DNA from: Bacteroidales bacterium UBA5219
GTDB taxonomy: Bacteria > Bacteroidota > Bacteroidia > Bacteroidales > ML635J-15
Direction of reading: 5' to 3'
Assembly: GCA_002412425.1 (NCBI GenBank)
Contig: DHVB01000078.1
Coordinates: 56,373-94,089, forward strand
Length of the DNA: 37,717 nucleotides
The notes beneath the pieces are model-generated. The model was not told where the DNA came from. It searched no databases and saw only the letters and a list, made by a program, of their open reading frames with translations. A program made the translations under genes and the position numbers. Positions 26,909-34,691 of this stretch are shown here, piece by piece (within the stretch, counting starts at the first letter, position 1; every line of letters begins with the position of its first letter).

Positions 26909-27547
26909 ATGATTTTAACAAATTTATGGAAAGGTATAATTGTTGGCTTGTCGGCATCAATTCCACTTGGTCCGATAGGAGTAATCTGCATTCAAAGAAC
27001 ATTAAATAAAGGCAGACGTTCTGGCTTTATAAGTGGTTTAGGAGCAGCCGTAGCAGATGGACTTTATGCTTTTATTGCTGGATTTGGTGTTAAAATCGTA
27101 ATGGATTCAATAAATGAATATCAAATTTTTATTAGAAGTATTGGAGGAGTATTTCTTCTTTTTATGAGCTATAAACTTTATGTAACAAATCCAGGAGTAC
27201 AACTAAGAAAACAATTGAAGAAAAAACGTAGCGGTTTGTTGGGAGATTTCTTTTCAGTATTTGCTTTAACAATTTCTAATCCAATCACTTTATTTGTCTT
27301 TGCTGTAGTGTTTGCAGGATTTAATGTGGTTGATAAAACTTCAGACCTGATAGTAGTTATACTATTACTTATAGGTGTATTATTAGGTGCGGTATTATGG
27401 TGGTTTACTTTAACCTCAATAGTAAATAAATTTCGAGGAAAATTCAAACTCAGAAGAATGTTGTATATAAATAGAGTGGCAGCAATACTTATAGCTCTAT
27501 TCGCAATATCTATAATAGTTTCTATATTTTTTGATAAAAGTATATAA
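26909..27547 (+). CDS. LysE family amino-acid/metabolite exporter
   Basis: A 212-residue inner-membrane protein with about six hydrophobic segments. The LysE/RhtB hallmark is clear: GLSASIPLGPIGVICIQRTL at 14-33 followed by NKGRRSGFISGLGAAVADG. Another family feature is FALTISNPITLFVFAVVF near 119-136. These transporters export amino acids or related small molecules by proton antiport; the substrate cannot be read here. The gene stands alone between the divergent TIGR02757 operon and the convergent cutC. The start is at the ATG preceding the first membrane segment. Confidence 0.9.
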   Translation: MILTNLWKGIIVGLSASIPLGPIGVICIQRTLNKGRRSGFISGLGAAVADGLYAFIAGFGVKIVMDSINEYQIFIRSIGGVFLLFMSYKLYVTNPGVQLRKQLKKKRSGLLGDFFSVFALTISNPITLFVFAVVFAGFNVVDKTSDLIVVILLLIGVLLGAVLWWFTLTSIVNKFRGKFKLRRMLYINRVAAILIALFAISIIVSIFFDKSI

Positions 27548-27580
27548 GACTAAAATAAAGAGGCTAACTCAAGCTAAAAT

Positions 27581-28324
27581 TTAATCTTTTTTCAAAACTT
27601 CAAGCATTTTCTTAATAGTATTTTTAGAGGAATAATTATATCCGTATTTTTCACCATTTATAATATGTCCCAATCCATTTGGATAGCGACTATAAACAAC
27701 AGATTCTTCTTCAAACTCAGAAGCCGAAAAATGAAATTCATAAATTCCAACATCTTTCAGGATTTTTGCATTTTCAAAATTTAAACCGCCACCTGGCATT
27801 ATGCAAATTTTGTTGCCATATTTTTTATGCATTATAATAATATTTTCCAATCCTTCATTAATTTTAGCGCAACCACCAGAAGTTAAAACAGCTTTTGCAC
27901 CTATCTCGCATAAAAAATCCATAGCTTCATCAATATCGGTACAAAAATCTATTCCTCTATGAAAAGTAAAACTTTGAGGCTTACTAAGTTCAAGCAATTT
28001 TTTAGTCCTTTCTTTGTCAATTCTTCCATTTTCTAATAAAACCCCAGAAACAATTCCAGCTACTCCGGCTCGTTTCATCTCTTTAAGTTCTTCGCACATA
28101 ATTTCAAATTCTATATCAGAATAAACAAAATTACCTGCTCGAGGACGTAAAAGTGCATTTATTGGAATGTCTGAAATTTCAATAGCTTGTTTCAAAAAAG
28201 AATAGCTTGGACTTATACCTCCAGTGTTTAAAGCGGTACACAATTCTATTCTTTGAGCTTTGGCATTATTAGCATTTTTTACCGATTTGATAGTGTCGCA
28301 ACAAATTTCTAAAATTTTTTTCAT
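27581..28324 (-). CDS. cutC: CutC family protein (copper homeostasis)
   Basis: A 247-residue TIM-barrel protein of the CutC family. Landmarks are LEICCDTIKSVKNA, AQRIELCTALNTGGISPS, LLRPRAGNFVYSD, VSGVLLENGRID, FTFHRGIDFC, VLTSGGCAK and IMPGGGLNFENAK. CutC was named for copper tolerance in E. coli; its biochemical role remains debated, so the copper link is by name only. It is cytoplasmic. It is transcribed from a well-formed promoter at 28368-28396 and is divergent from the glycosidase gene, with 62 bases between the two starts. Confidence 0.93.
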   Translation of the reverse strand: MKKILEICCDTIKSVKNANNAKAQRIELCTALNTGGISPSYSFLKQAIEISDIPINALLRPRAGNFVYSDIEFEIMCEELKEMKRAGVAGIVSGVLLENGRIDKERTKKLLELSKPQSFTFHRGIDFCTDIDEAMDFLCEIGAKAVLTSGGCAKINEGLENIIIMHKKYGNKICIMPGGGLNFENAKILKDVGIYEFHFSASEFEEESVVYSRYPNGLGHIINGEKYGYNYSSKNTIKKMLEVLKKD

Positions 28325-28332
28325 TATATTTG
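28325..28332 (+). promoter_or_regulatory. -7 box TATATTTG for the glycosidase gene
   Basis: An exact TAnnTTTG match lies directly beside the cutC start codon on the other strand and 54 bases before the glycosidase ATG. Transcription would start near 28337. No -33 TTG is evident. Confidence 0.48.
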
Positions 28333-28367
28333 TAAATAAAATATTTTTGGCACGTTTTTTCTTGTTA

Positions 28368-28396
28368 CAAAGGTAAATATAATATTATGAGAACAA
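28368..28396 (-). promoter_or_regulatory. cutC promoter: TTG and TACCTTTG with 18-base spacer
   Basis: On the minus strand, TTG (28396-28394) is followed after 18 bases by TACCTTTG (28375-28368). Both elements and the spacing fit the Bacteroidota housekeeping promoter. The start point would be near 28363, which gives a leader of about 40 bases to the cutC ATG. The TTG lies within the first codons of the divergent glycosidase gene. Confidence 0.62.
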
Positions 28397-30195
28397 TCTT
28401 TTATAGCATATTTTTAATTTTGATAAGCACAAATATTATGGCTCAGGAAGAAAGATTTTCGTTTCCAGACCAATTAAAGTGCAGATTCATGCCTAAACAT
28501 GCTAAAGATACAGCTGTGTTTTTCGCGAATAAAGGAATTTGGCATGGATATACTTTGCCAGAAAATAATGATACAAAAAATTGTGGAAAATTTGGCGGAC
28601 CATATTGTTTTTATACAAAAAAATGGTTTGCTCCAAGTCTTTTAGATTTAAGTTTAAATGTTGCAGGACAAGGAAAAATAGATTTGAATACTGCAAAAAC
28701 AAAAAATTTAAACCAATTTCCAGGTTTGCTTATGCAAGAATTTGAATTTGATGATTATAAATTAATTTTACAATTAGAAGCAGTAACTACGCGTGCAAGT
28801 CTGTATCAAGCTATTCTTATAAATACTTCAGATGAAGCAAAAAAGTTTTCTATGCAACTCGAAGGTAATATATTTGATAATACAAGCAAAATTGAACAAA
28901 TTCCAGATGGCTGGATATATAAAGTTGATGGGCAAGAAGATATAATTTGGTTTGTGAGATTTAGGTTAGACGCTCAAATGGAGTTAAATTATTCTGACAC
29001 TAATTACGAATTTAAATATAAGGCAATGCAAACAGTGCAAGCAAATGATAGCTTGAAAATAACAGCTGTTGTCGCTCAATTTTTTAATGGAGATTTACAA
29101 CAAGACGTATTGATTACAAATGATATACTTTCTACGCCACAACTCTATGTTGATAACAATAAAAATTTCTGGAATTTCTTATTTGGGCATATGACTACAC
29201 AAAGTAATATCAGGCGGCAGATGACTTTAAGTGCTTTTCAAACAATTTATTTGAACTCGAGATCTGCATTGCCAACAAAAAAATATTTAACAGTTTTGCC
29301 TTATGCGGAAACGAAAGACTTGTTTATAAATACAGATGAAGCATGGTTTACCGCAGTGTCTTTATTAAAATTCGACCCTCGTCTTAGTTATAATATTGTC
29401 AGTTTTATTTTAAATTCAATAAATAAAGATGGAGCTTTGAAAAAATATTTAAGCTTAGTGCCAAAAATTGATGATAAAGGTGAAATTATTGATAAACCTA
29501 TGGCAGCATGGACAGTTTTTAATATTTATTCGGTAACTCAAGATGATGAATTTGTTAAAATGTGTTTGCCATTTTTAGATAAATATTTAAGCTATTGGTT
29601 CAAAGATAGAGATGTTGATAAAAATGGCTGGGTAGAAAATTCTCAGGGAATAGAAGAGGTTGCATTAAATGCAATTTTATTTACCGAAACTCACTCTATG
29701 TTAAAAATGTATGAAGCTATAGATGATGAAGAAAAAATAGAATATTATCAAAAACAAGTCGCTAGAATAGCAGATAATTTTAATCTATATTTTTTCCAAG
29801 TTGATCACAATAGATACTGTGATTTTAATGCAGAAACTCAAGAATATACTGTTGCAGAAAACACAATTGGATATTGTTTATGGTCGGGAATTGCAAATCA
29901 AAGTATAGCCGATGTTTATGCACAAGAAATAGCAAAAGATATAAATTCAGATGAGATTTTTTATAGACTAGCAAATTCTGACATAGATCCAGGATATTTA
30001 TACTTAATGGCATTTGGCTTTAAATTATTTAATTATGCACAAATTCAGGAAGCTCTAAAATCAATTTATACCAACAGTGTTGACTTTGAATTTATGAATA
30101 ATAATAAATTGTTTGTCAAAAAATACGATTCCAAAACTGTAGAATACTCAACATATATGGCTGCTATTTATTTATTGATGACAAACTATTTCTAA
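28387..30195 (+). CDS. Secreted six-hairpin glycosidase (GH63/trehalase-like)
   Basis: A 602-residue protein with a signal peptide (cleavage after IMAQ, about residue 20). Residues about 25-260 are beta-rich. Residues about 300-602 look like an (alpha/alpha)6 barrel. The barrel carries DEAWFTAVSLLKFDPRLSYN, DKPMAAWTVFNIY and DRDVDKNGWVEN near 407-418; these resemble the DT/DxxF and RDxDGDGLVE segments of GH63, GH37 and related families. YCDFN and DPGYLYLMAFGFK follow. I infer hydrolysis of alpha-linked glucosides or mannosides in the periplasm or outside the cell, but the family and substrate are not fixed by what I can see. It has no sugar-uptake neighbours such as SusC/SusD. The start is set by the signal peptide. 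Confidence 0.7.
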   Translation: MRTIFYSIFLILISTNIMAQEERFSFPDQLKCRFMPKHAKDTAVFFANKGIWHGYTLPENNDTKNCGKFGGPYCFYTKKWFAPSLLDLSLNVAGQGKIDLNTAKTKNLNQFPGLLMQEFEFDDYKLILQLEAVTTRASLYQAILINTSDEAKKFSMQLEGNIFDNTSKIEQIPDGWIYKVDGQEDIIWFVRFRLDAQMELNYSDTNYEFKYKAMQTVQANDSLKITAVVAQFFNGDLQQDVLITNDILSTPQLYVDNNKNFWNFLFGHMTTQSNIRRQMTLSAFQTIYLNSRSALPTKKYLTVLPYAETKDLFINTDEAWFTAVSLLKFDPRLSYNIVSFILNSINKDGALKKYLSLVPKIDDKGEIIDKPMAAWTVFNIYSVTQDDEFVKMCLPFLDKYLSYWFKDRDVDKNGWVENSQGIEEVALNAILFTETHSMLKMYEAIDDEEKIEYYQKQVARIADNFNLYFFQVDHNRYCDFNAETQEYTVAENTIGYCLWSGIANQSIADVYAQEIAKDINSDEIFYRLANSDIDPGYLYLMAFGFKLFNYAQIQEALKSIYTNSVDFEFMNNNKLFVKKYDSKTVEYSTYMAAIYLLMTNYF

Positions 30196-30215
30196 AAAAT
30201 AATTTTTAAAATTAT

Positions 30216-30245
30216 CAATTCTTAATTCTTCAATTCTTAATTCTT
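30216..30245 (+). repeat. 15-base tandem duplication in the serC upstream region
   Basis: CAATTCTTAATTCTT occurs twice head to tail (30216-30230 and 30231-30245), followed by a shorter partial copy. It lies just after the glycosidase stop and about 60 bases before the probable serC promoter. It is AT-rich, without coding content or clear dyad symmetry. Confidence 0.75.
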
Positions 30246-30304
30246 AATTAAATAATCATGTTGTAAAATAGTTAACATTTTACTTAAAATTCAAATAAGT
30301 TTAT

Positions 30305-30312
30305 TAGTTTTG
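30305..30312 (+). promoter_or_regulatory. -7 box TAGTTTTG before serC
   Basis: An exact TAnnTTTG match lies 49 bases before the serC ATG, with a predicted leader of about 45 bases. No TTG occurs at -33. Confidence 0.48.
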
Positions 30313-30361
30313 CTAAAAATATTAAATTATTATTGACAAATTTAAAAAAATAAAAAAAATT

Positions 30362-31432
30362 ATGAGAAAACACATTTTTAACGCAGGTCCTTGTAAATTA
30401 CCAGACAGAACTTTAGAAAATACTGCTAAAGCAATTTTAGAGTTTAACAATTCTGGACAATCAATTATGGAAGTTTCGCATCGCGGAAAAGATTTTGTTG
30501 CAGTAATGGACAATACTATTGAGTTAATGCGTGAAATTTTAAACATTCCAGAAAACTATTCTGTATTGTTTTTAGGTGGTGGTGCAAGTTTACAATTTGC
30601 AATGATACCTTACAACTTTATGAAATCTAAAGCATTTTATTTAGATACTGGAACATGGTCAACTGCCGCAATTAAAGAAGCTAAATTGTTTGGCGAAGTT
30701 ATTGACTTATCTTCAAAAGATAAAGCTTTTACATATATCCCTAAAAATTTCAAAGTTCCTAGCGATGTTGATTATGTACATATTACAACAAATAACACAA
30801 TTCGCGGAACAGAAATTCATGAAGATTTAACTTTTGATAAACCTCTTTTCGCTGATATGTCGTCAGATATTTTAAGCCGTCCAGTTGATGTTAGCAAATA
30901 TGCTATGATTTATGGTGGAGCACAAAAAAATATGGGACCAGCAGGAGTTACTTTTGTTATCCTTAGAAACGATATGTTAGACAAAGTTGTTGACCGTCCA
31001 ATACCAACAATGTTAAAATATTCTACTCATGTGGAAAAAGAATCAATGCATAATACACCACCAGTTGTAAATATTTACGCACTACGCGAAACTTTACTTT
31101 GGGTTAAAGAACAAGGTGGAGTAAAAGCAATGGATAAATTGTCAAATGAAAAAGCTACAATGTTATATAATGCTATTGATGAAAGTAAATTATTTACTTG
31201 TCCAGTAGTTAAAGAAGACAGATCTAGAATGAATGTTATCTTTGTTCTTGAAGAAAAATACAAACACTTAGAAGAAGATTTTGTGAAATTTGCTACTTCA
31301 AAAAATTGTGTGGGAATTAAAGGACACAGATCTGTAGGTGGCTTTAGAGCATCGATTTATAACGCATGTACTGTTGAAGACGTAAAAGCTCTTGTAGAAG
31401 TTATTAAAGAATTTGACAAACAACACGCTTAA
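30362..31432 (+). CDS. serC: Phosphoserine aminotransferase
   Basis: A 356-residue class V PLP-dependent aminotransferase that makes 3-phosphoserine from 3-phosphohydroxypyruvate and glutamate, and can also act in pyridoxal phosphate synthesis. Landmarks are HIFNAGPCKLP at the N-terminus, SIMEVSHRGKDF, VLFLGGGASLQFAMIP, the PLP Lys189 in YGGAQKNMGPAGV, and near the end GIKGHRSVGGFRASIYNA. The length is normal. It is cytoplasmic. The usual partner serA is not next to it; a terminator and a two-component system follow, so here it seems monocistronic. Confidence 0.97.
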   Translation: MRKHIFNAGPCKLPDRTLENTAKAILEFNNSGQSIMEVSHRGKDFVAVMDNTIELMREILNIPENYSVLFLGGGASLQFAMIPYNFMKSKAFYLDTGTWSTAAIKEAKLFGEVIDLSSKDKAFTYIPKNFKVPSDVDYVHITTNNTIRGTEIHEDLTFDKPLFADMSSDILSRPVDVSKYAMIYGGAQKNMGPAGVTFVILRNDMLDKVVDRPIPTMLKYSTHVEKESMHNTPPVVNIYALRETLLWVKEQGGVKAMDKLSNEKATMLYNAIDESKLFTCPVVKEDRSRMNVIFVLEEKYKHLEEDFVKFATSKNCVGIKGHRSVGGFRASIYNACTVEDVKALVEVIKEFDKQHA

Positions 31433-31444
31433 AAATAATGATGT

Positions 31445-31464
31445 CCTCTTTAGTTAAAAAGAGG
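31445..31464 (+). other. Short 7-bp hairpin between serC stop and its terminator
   Basis: CCTCTTT pairs with AAAGAGG around an AGTTAA loop, 12 bases after the serC stop. There is no T tract. It may be part of the mRNA 3' end or a secondary terminator element. Confidence 0.45.
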
Positions 31465-31479
31465 CAGTCTAAAACAATT

Positions 31480-31529
31480 AAGGTGTCTTAGAAGTGTTCA
31501 AGTGTGGATACTTTTGAGACACTTTTTTT
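31480..31529 (+). terminator. Rho-independent terminator after serC
   Basis: A 16-base arm (31480-31495) pairs with 31510-31525, with three G-U pairs, around a 14-base loop, and runs into seven Ts. It separates serC from the two-component genes. Confidence 0.78.
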
Positions 31530-31571
31530 ATTTTATAATAACTAAAAAAAGTAAAATTACTCCCAAATTAT

Positions 31572-31579
31572 TATATTTG
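31572..31579 (+). promoter_or_regulatory. -7 box TATATTTG before the histidine kinase
   Basis: An exact TAnnTTTG match ends 17 bases before the kinase ATG, with a predicted leader of about 10-14 bases. No -33 TTG is found at the usual spacing. Confidence 0.5.
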
Positions 31580-31596
31580 TAAAAAAATTCAGACAA

Positions 31597-32559
31597 ATGT
31601 TTCTTAAAATTGTTTTATTAATAGCTGTGATTTTTCAAATAATTGCAGTGATAGTGTCGTTAAGACTTACTAGAAAAACAAAATATAATCTCTCGTGGAT
31701 ATTTATAAGCTTAGGATTTGGCGCTCTTTTGATGAGAATGATTTTAGAAGCTCTTCCTTTTTATTTCAATCTAGAACCAAAGTCGTATGGATACTTATAC
31801 ATGTGGCTAGGAGTTGCGTCAGCAATGTTCTTTGCAATAGGACTAATACTTATAAGAAGTATTTTTACATATATGGAAAAAATTGAAAAAGAAAAACGTG
31901 TAAGCGAAAAACGTTTTTTATCTGTTTTAATTCAAGCCGAAGATAATGAAAGAAGAAGATTAGCAAAAGATTTACACGATGGTATAGGACCTTTACTATC
32001 AACAATAAAAATGTCTTTGTCGGCTTTGAAAAAACTTAATACCGATGAACAACAAAAAGTTATTTTAGATAATCTTGATACAGTTGTTGTCGAATCAATG
32101 AAAAGTGTTAAAGAAATTTCAAATAACTTAAATCCTCATGTACTTGATAATTTTGGCTTAGATAAAGCAATTGCTAATTTTATCCAAAAAATTACAACAA
32201 CAGGAGATCTAAAGATAAAATATAATAGTAGTTTACAAGATTTACGTATAGAAACTAGTAAGGAAACTGTTTTATATAGAGTGGTTTGTGAACTAATAAA
32301 CAATACAATAAAACACGCAAACGCAACCCAAATAGATATAGATTTGTATTATGATACACGTAAGATTTATTTAACTTACAAAGATAATGGCAGTGGCTTC
32401 GAATTGGATAATTTATTCAAACATCAAGATAAAGGAACAGGAATTTACAATATTTATAATAGAATTAATTCTTTAAAAGGAACTGTAAATATTGACTCAA
32501 AACTGGATTGTGGCACTAAAGTAGAAATTAAAATACCATACTCAAATGAAAACAATTAA
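31597..32559 (+). CDS. NarL-type sensor histidine kinase
   Basis: A 320-residue kinase. The first 92 residues hold three hydrophobic segments (about 3-25, 33-52, 64-90) joined by short loops, with no sizeable periplasmic sensor domain. A short coiled linker leads to a HisKA_3 dimerisation domain with phosphoacceptor His127 in RRRLAKDLHDGIGPLLSTIK. The HATPase domain follows, with the N box ELINNTIKHANATQ, the G1 box DNGSGF and a GTGIYNIYNRI segment. It is expected to phosphorylate the response regulator whose gene overlaps its end by 14 bases. The stimulus is unknown; the membrane part alone must sense or bind a partner. The start is near a -7 box and the first hydrophobic segment. Confidence 0.93.
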   Translation: MFLKIVLLIAVIFQIIAVIVSLRLTRKTKYNLSWIFISLGFGALLMRMILEALPFYFNLEPKSYGYLYMWLGVASAMFFAIGLILIRSIFTYMEKIEKEKRVSEKRFLSVLIQAEDNERRRLAKDLHDGIGPLLSTIKMSLSALKKLNTDEQQKVILDNLDTVVVESMKSVKEISNNLNPHVLDNFGLDKAIANFIQKITTTGDLKIKYNSSLQDLRIETSKETVLYRVVCELINNTIKHANATQIDIDLYYDTRKIYLTYKDNGSGFELDNLFKHQDKGTGIYNIYNRINSLKGTVNIDSKLDCGTKVEIKIPYSNENN

Positions 32560-33208
32560 AAAAACATATAACCTAATGATTGTTGACGACCATGCCTTAT
32601 TTAGGAATGGACTAAAACTAATATTAAGCTCTCTGCCTAACTTTAAAGTAGTTGCCGAAGCTTCAAATGGAGAGGAATTTCTTAATACTTTAGATTTAAT
32701 TCCAGTCGATATTGTTTTAATGGACATAGAAATGCCTGTATTAAATGGAATTGAAGCAACAAAACTAGCTCTAAAAAAACAGCCAAATCTTAAAATAATT
32801 ACGCTTTCAATGTATGGAGACGAAGAATATTATCACAAAATGATAGATGCAGGAGCAAGCGGCTTTTTGTTAAAAGATTCTGATATTGACGAAGTACATT
32901 CAGCATTAAATTCTGTAGCAGAAGGGAAAAGCTATTTTAGCCAAGAACTATTGCAAAATTTAATTAAAAATTTTCAAAATCAAGACGAAAATCCTAAAGA
33001 AACATTTGATTTGTCTGCAAGAGAAGTGGAAATTATAGACTTGATTTGTCAAGGATTTTCAAATATAGAAATAGGCGAAAAATTATTTTTAAGTAAACGA
33101 ACAGTAGAAAAACATAGAGCTAATATTTTAGAAAAAACAAATACAAAAAATACAGCAAGTTTGGTAATGTTTGCAATAAAAAATAAAATTGTAGATGTTG
33201 AGCAATAA
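32546..33208 (+). CDS. NarL/LuxR family response regulator
   Basis: A 220-residue two-domain regulator. The receiver domain (about 8-125) has the acidic pair VDDH, phosphoacceptor Asp60 in VLMDIEMPVLNG, and the conserved Lys in FLLKDSD. The LuxR-type helix-turn-helix (about 152-215) reads LSAREVEIIDLICQGFSNIE, then LFLSKRTVEKHRANILEK. The start lies within the last 14 bases of the kinase gene, which suggests translational coupling. It is the cognate partner of that kinase. The target genes are unknown; the downstream exported proteins are candidates by position only. Confidence 0.95.
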   Translation: MKTIKKTYNLMIVDDHALFRNGLKLILSSLPNFKVVAEASNGEEFLNTLDLIPVDIVLMDIEMPVLNGIEATKLALKKQPNLKIITLSMYGDEEYYHKMIDAGASGFLLKDSDIDEVHSALNSVAEGKSYFSQELLQNLIKNFQNQDENPKETFDLSAREVEIIDLICQGFSNIEIGEKLFLSKRTVEKHRANILEKTNTKNTASLVMFAIKNKIVDVEQ

Positions 33209-33256
33209 AATCGAAAATATATTGGTTTATAATACATAATCTATTACATAATTGTT

Positions 33257-34237
33257 ATGAGGTATTTAAAAATTTTGTTTATTTTATTTTTATTGCAATC
33301 CAATTTGTATAGTCAAGTAGTTAAATATAAGTCGGATTTGCCAGTAGTATATTATAGAGATTCGCTGCAAAAAGCAGGTGAATATAAATTGTCATTGCAA
33401 AATCATTTGTCTTCTTTGAGTAAAGAGTTTACTTGCGAAGCATTGTATAAAATTGCTGTAAATTATGCTGAACTTAATTTAAAAGATTCTGCATTGTATT
33501 ATTTGAATCTTTATGTTGACCACTCTAGCGATGATAGACTTATTCTTGCTGATAAAGCTTTTGAGCCTTTAAAGGACAAAAAAGCAGATTGGCACAAATT
33601 AGAAATAAAAATAAAAAACTCTTATTTAAAATCTTTGCCTGATAATATAAATGAAAACTTGGCTTTAGAATTGTTTGAGCTTAGTATTTTGCAAAATTTA
33701 TATGAATATTATATTGATTTATTAAAAATGCCAAATTCTGCTTTTGAAACTAAAAATGAAATGGAATCCTCTATGTTTTCTAATCCACGTTTAAAAAAAG
33801 AAACTTATACAGAACAAGTATTGCCTAACATAATGAAAAGTGAAAATATTTTTAAAGCTATTTTACAAAAATATGGTTTCCCAAGCGTTGAAAAAGCCGG
33901 AGTGTTTGGGGAAAACATTGCGTATAAATCAATAATGAAATTAAATGTTTCTGAGCAATATCTTGATTCTGTTGAAAATTTATTTAATAAAAAATTATTT
34001 GATCCTCTTGCTTATGCGATGATAAAAGATAAGTATCTCTATATGAAAGATAAAAAACAGGAATTTGGAACACTCCTTTATTACTGTGAAAATGATAGTA
34101 AATGGGAACTTAGCCTTTATCCTGTTTCAGATTTTAAAAATTTAAACCAAAGACGAAAAGAAATTGGTATTTTAGAAACAGTAGAAGATTATGCAAATAG
34201 ACGAGATGCAAAAATTCCTAAATCTTATTATAAATAA
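33257..34237 (+). CDS. Exported DUF6624-like protein
   Basis: A 326-residue protein with a signal peptide (hydrophobic residues 4-14, cleavage near LYSQ at 20). Residues about 35-90 hold a TPR-like helical pair (EALYKIAVNYAELNLKDSAL). The C-terminal half resembles the DUF6624 family: ILQKYGFPS, a central helix with DPLAYAMIKDKYLYMKDKKQ, EFGTLLYY, and LNQRRKEIGI near the end. The His-Ala-Asp segment common in that family is not visible, so this copy may be degenerate. The function is unknown. It lies 48 bases after the response regulator on the same strand and may share its transcript. Confidence 0.65.
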   Translation: MRYLKILFILFLLQSNLYSQVVKYKSDLPVVYYRDSLQKAGEYKLSLQNHLSSLSKEFTCEALYKIAVNYAELNLKDSALYYLNLYVDHSSDDRLILADKAFEPLKDKKADWHKLEIKIKNSYLKSLPDNINENLALELFELSILQNLYEYYIDLLKMPNSAFETKNEMESSMFSNPRLKKETYTEQVLPNIMKSENIFKAILQKYGFPSVEKAGVFGENIAYKSIMKLNVSEQYLDSVENLFNKKLFDPLAYAMIKDKYLYMKDKKQEFGTLLYYCENDSKWELSLYPVSDFKNLNQRRKEIGILETVEDYANRRDAKIPKSYYK

Positions 34238-34317
34238 GTTAAAGTAAATTTTAAAATTTGATATTTGTTTGTTTTCTTTGTGAAAGATTAAATTATTTTA
34301 AATATAAAAACATTATT

Positions 34318-34686
34318 ATGCGTAAAATTAGTTTTTTAGTTTTTGGCTTAGCTTGTATAATATTATTGTCTTCTTGTGGAGGACCAAAAACTGATGCAAA
34401 AAAGTTAGAAACATTATTAAAAGCTCATACTCAAGCATTTGTTGAAATAGCAAGCGATAATAAAATTGATGAAAAAGAAGCAAAAGAAGTTTCTAAACTA
34501 ATGGAAGAGATGAGAAATTTTAATTCAGAAATTGAAAAAAAATATGAATCCGATCCAAAAGGTAAAGAAATGCTTGAAGAATATTTCAATAAAAACGAAG
34601 AAAATTTCAGTTTAATTTATACCGATTATTATAATTCTCTTTTCGGTTTATTTAATTGTGAAGGTTCTGAAAATTTAGATTTGTAA
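34318..34686 (+). CDS. Small lipoprotein, unknown function
   Basis: A 122-residue predicted lipoprotein starting at the ATG of MRKISFLVFG. The hydrophobic stretch ends in the lipobox LLSSC and Cys20 or so is lipidated, followed by GGPKTDAKK. The rest is charged and helical, with an EKEAKEVSKLMEEMR segment, and could form a coiled coil or helical hairpin. The reading frame stays open back to an ATG at 34258, but that start would put 20 residues, including two cysteines, ahead of a complete lipoprotein signal, and near-consensus -7 boxes at 34260 and 34273 fall within that stretch, so I reject it. I know no family. It is convergent with the next gene, five bases apart. Confidence 0.75.
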   Translation: MRKISFLVFGLACIILLSSCGGPKTDAKKLETLLKAHTQAFVEIASDNKIDEKEAKEVSKLMEEMRNFNSEIEKKYESDPKGKEMLEEYFNKNEENFSLIYTDYYNSLFGLFNCEGSENLDL

Positions 34687-34691
34687 AAATT

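Noticed and set aside
34258..34317. Upstream ATG that would add 20 residues to the small lipoprotein
   Set aside because: It would bury a complete lipoprotein signal sequence, and near-consensus promoter boxes lie inside the added stretch.
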